A stretch of 64,000 nt of DNA from NCBI GenBank assembly GCA_041402125.1, contig JAWKSY010000004.1, positions 310,001 through 374,000 on the forward strand. The letters run 5' to 3'. The notes under the pieces were generated by a model that saw nothing but the letters and a program-made list of their open reading frames with translations, was not told the origin of the DNA and did not search any database. Positions within the stretch are counted from its first letter, which is position 1, and each line of letters begins with the position of its first letter. The position numbers and the translations under genes are program-made. Of this stretch, positions 63,584 to 64,000 are shown one piece after another. Origin of the DNA: JAWKSY01 sp041402125 (GTDB taxonomy: Bacteria; Planctomycetota; GCA-002687715; DRQF01).

Positions 63584-64000
63584 AATGCCGCACCTCGACC
63601 TGGACGCCGCCCGTGACCTCGCAGAACGACGACGAGACCATCCCGAGTTCCGACGACGGCCTGGACGCCACCGTCCCTGCAGCGACTGGCCTTCCGAGGC
63701 TGACGCGACCGTCGTCTCGAGCCCGAGCGATCTGACGGCCACGCCGACCGCCCGACACCTCGGCGTCGCTACCGCCCGTTCCCCCGAGCTCGGCCAGGCG
63801 GTCAGGCGCCGCCTGGCCTGCCGAGGACGACCGCCTCCGTCGCGTGGCGCTGAAGGTCCTCTTCGGCGGTCTCGCCTGCTCCACCGAGGCGCGTCTCCGC
63901 TTCGAGCGCGAGGCCGAGGCCACCGGCCGCCTCAACCACCCTGGCATCGCGAAGGTTCACGAGATCGGCGAAGCCGACGGCGTCCTCTACCGATGGAGCT
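63584..64000 (+). pseudogene. Ser/Thr kinase, N-terminal part, frameshifted, cut by the window edge
   Basis: A start MPHLDLDAARDLAERR is followed by a region whose glycine loop cannot be read in one frame. Near 63825 a clean kinase N-lobe emerges: EDDRLRRVALKVLFGG (with the ATP-binding Lys), FEREAEATGRLNHPGIAKVHE and IGEADGVLYRWS at the edge. The frame of the N-terminus and that of the N-lobe differ, so at least one indel lies between. It belongs to the same family as the kinases at 33-44 kb. The rest of the gene lies beyond the window. Confidence 0.6.

Noticed and set aside
1..64000. tRNA and rRNA genes
   Set aside because: No cloverleaf-like or conserved rRNA segments were recognised by eye; absence cannot be proved without a covariance search.

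Overview
The window is very GC-rich (roughly 70% by eye) and densely coding. It looks like a member of the Planctomycetota or a close relative. The reasons are four Ser/Thr kinases with a GRGGQG- or GRGGMG-type glycine loop (one running off the right edge is broken), three of them of the kinase-TM-TPR type; two large secreted DUF6288-like proteins; secreted beta-helix and lectin/IPT proteins; an FGE-sulfatase fragment; and a complete partner-switching module. No rRNA, tRNA or CRISPR array was seen. The species cannot be named from this sequence.

0-8 kb: an operon-like array of at least seven tandem paralogues of about 330-345 aa, the first cut by the left edge. Each intact member has an N-terminal Arg-Arg leader with a short hydrophobic core, a central CxxxC segment, and a C-terminal block with Cys-Gly sites ending in GGRYLRF. 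The last paralogue overlaps by ATGA with a DUF692/MNIO multinuclear iron oxidase carrying an extra C-terminal domain. MNIO enzymes modify cysteines of peptide substrates, so this is the best candidate in the window for an undescribed system.

8-25.7 kb: two paralogous membrane-anchored proteins (one frameshifted), a secreted prolyl oligopeptidase, a beta-helix protein, an SDR, two DUF6288-like proteins, a HipBA-type toxin-antitoxin pair, a lectin/IPT protein, a small membrane protein and an RluB-type pseudouridine synthase. Four copies of a 106-109 bp palindrome with compensatory arm changes lie between these genes, and a separate 77 bp palindrome supplies the stop codons of two convergent genes.

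25.7-31.8 kb: a giant DUF4011-type helicase/nuclease (about 2,000 codons), interrupted by several frameshifts.

31.9-46.9 kb: a signalling region with four Ser/Thr kinases. Between them lies a secreted thioredoxin-like protein whose frame crosses an in-frame TGA followed by hairpins, which makes it a probable selenoprotein. A PhnA-like zinc-ribbon protein follows, then a FHA-PP2C phosphatase, STAS protein and RsbW-like kinase.

47-56.5 kb: two related carboxypeptidase-regulatory-like secreted proteins, a DUF4304-like protein, a TetR-SDR pair with an operator between the promoter elements, a PhoD-type phosphatase and a DUF3592 membrane protein.

56.6-64 kb: a decayed accessory region. It holds a broken TM-FGE-sulfatase gene, small broken genes, an ECF-type sigma factor, an intact Fic protein with a candidate operator, a broken AbiEi/AbiEii-type toxin-antitoxin pair, and the start of another damaged kinase at the right edge.
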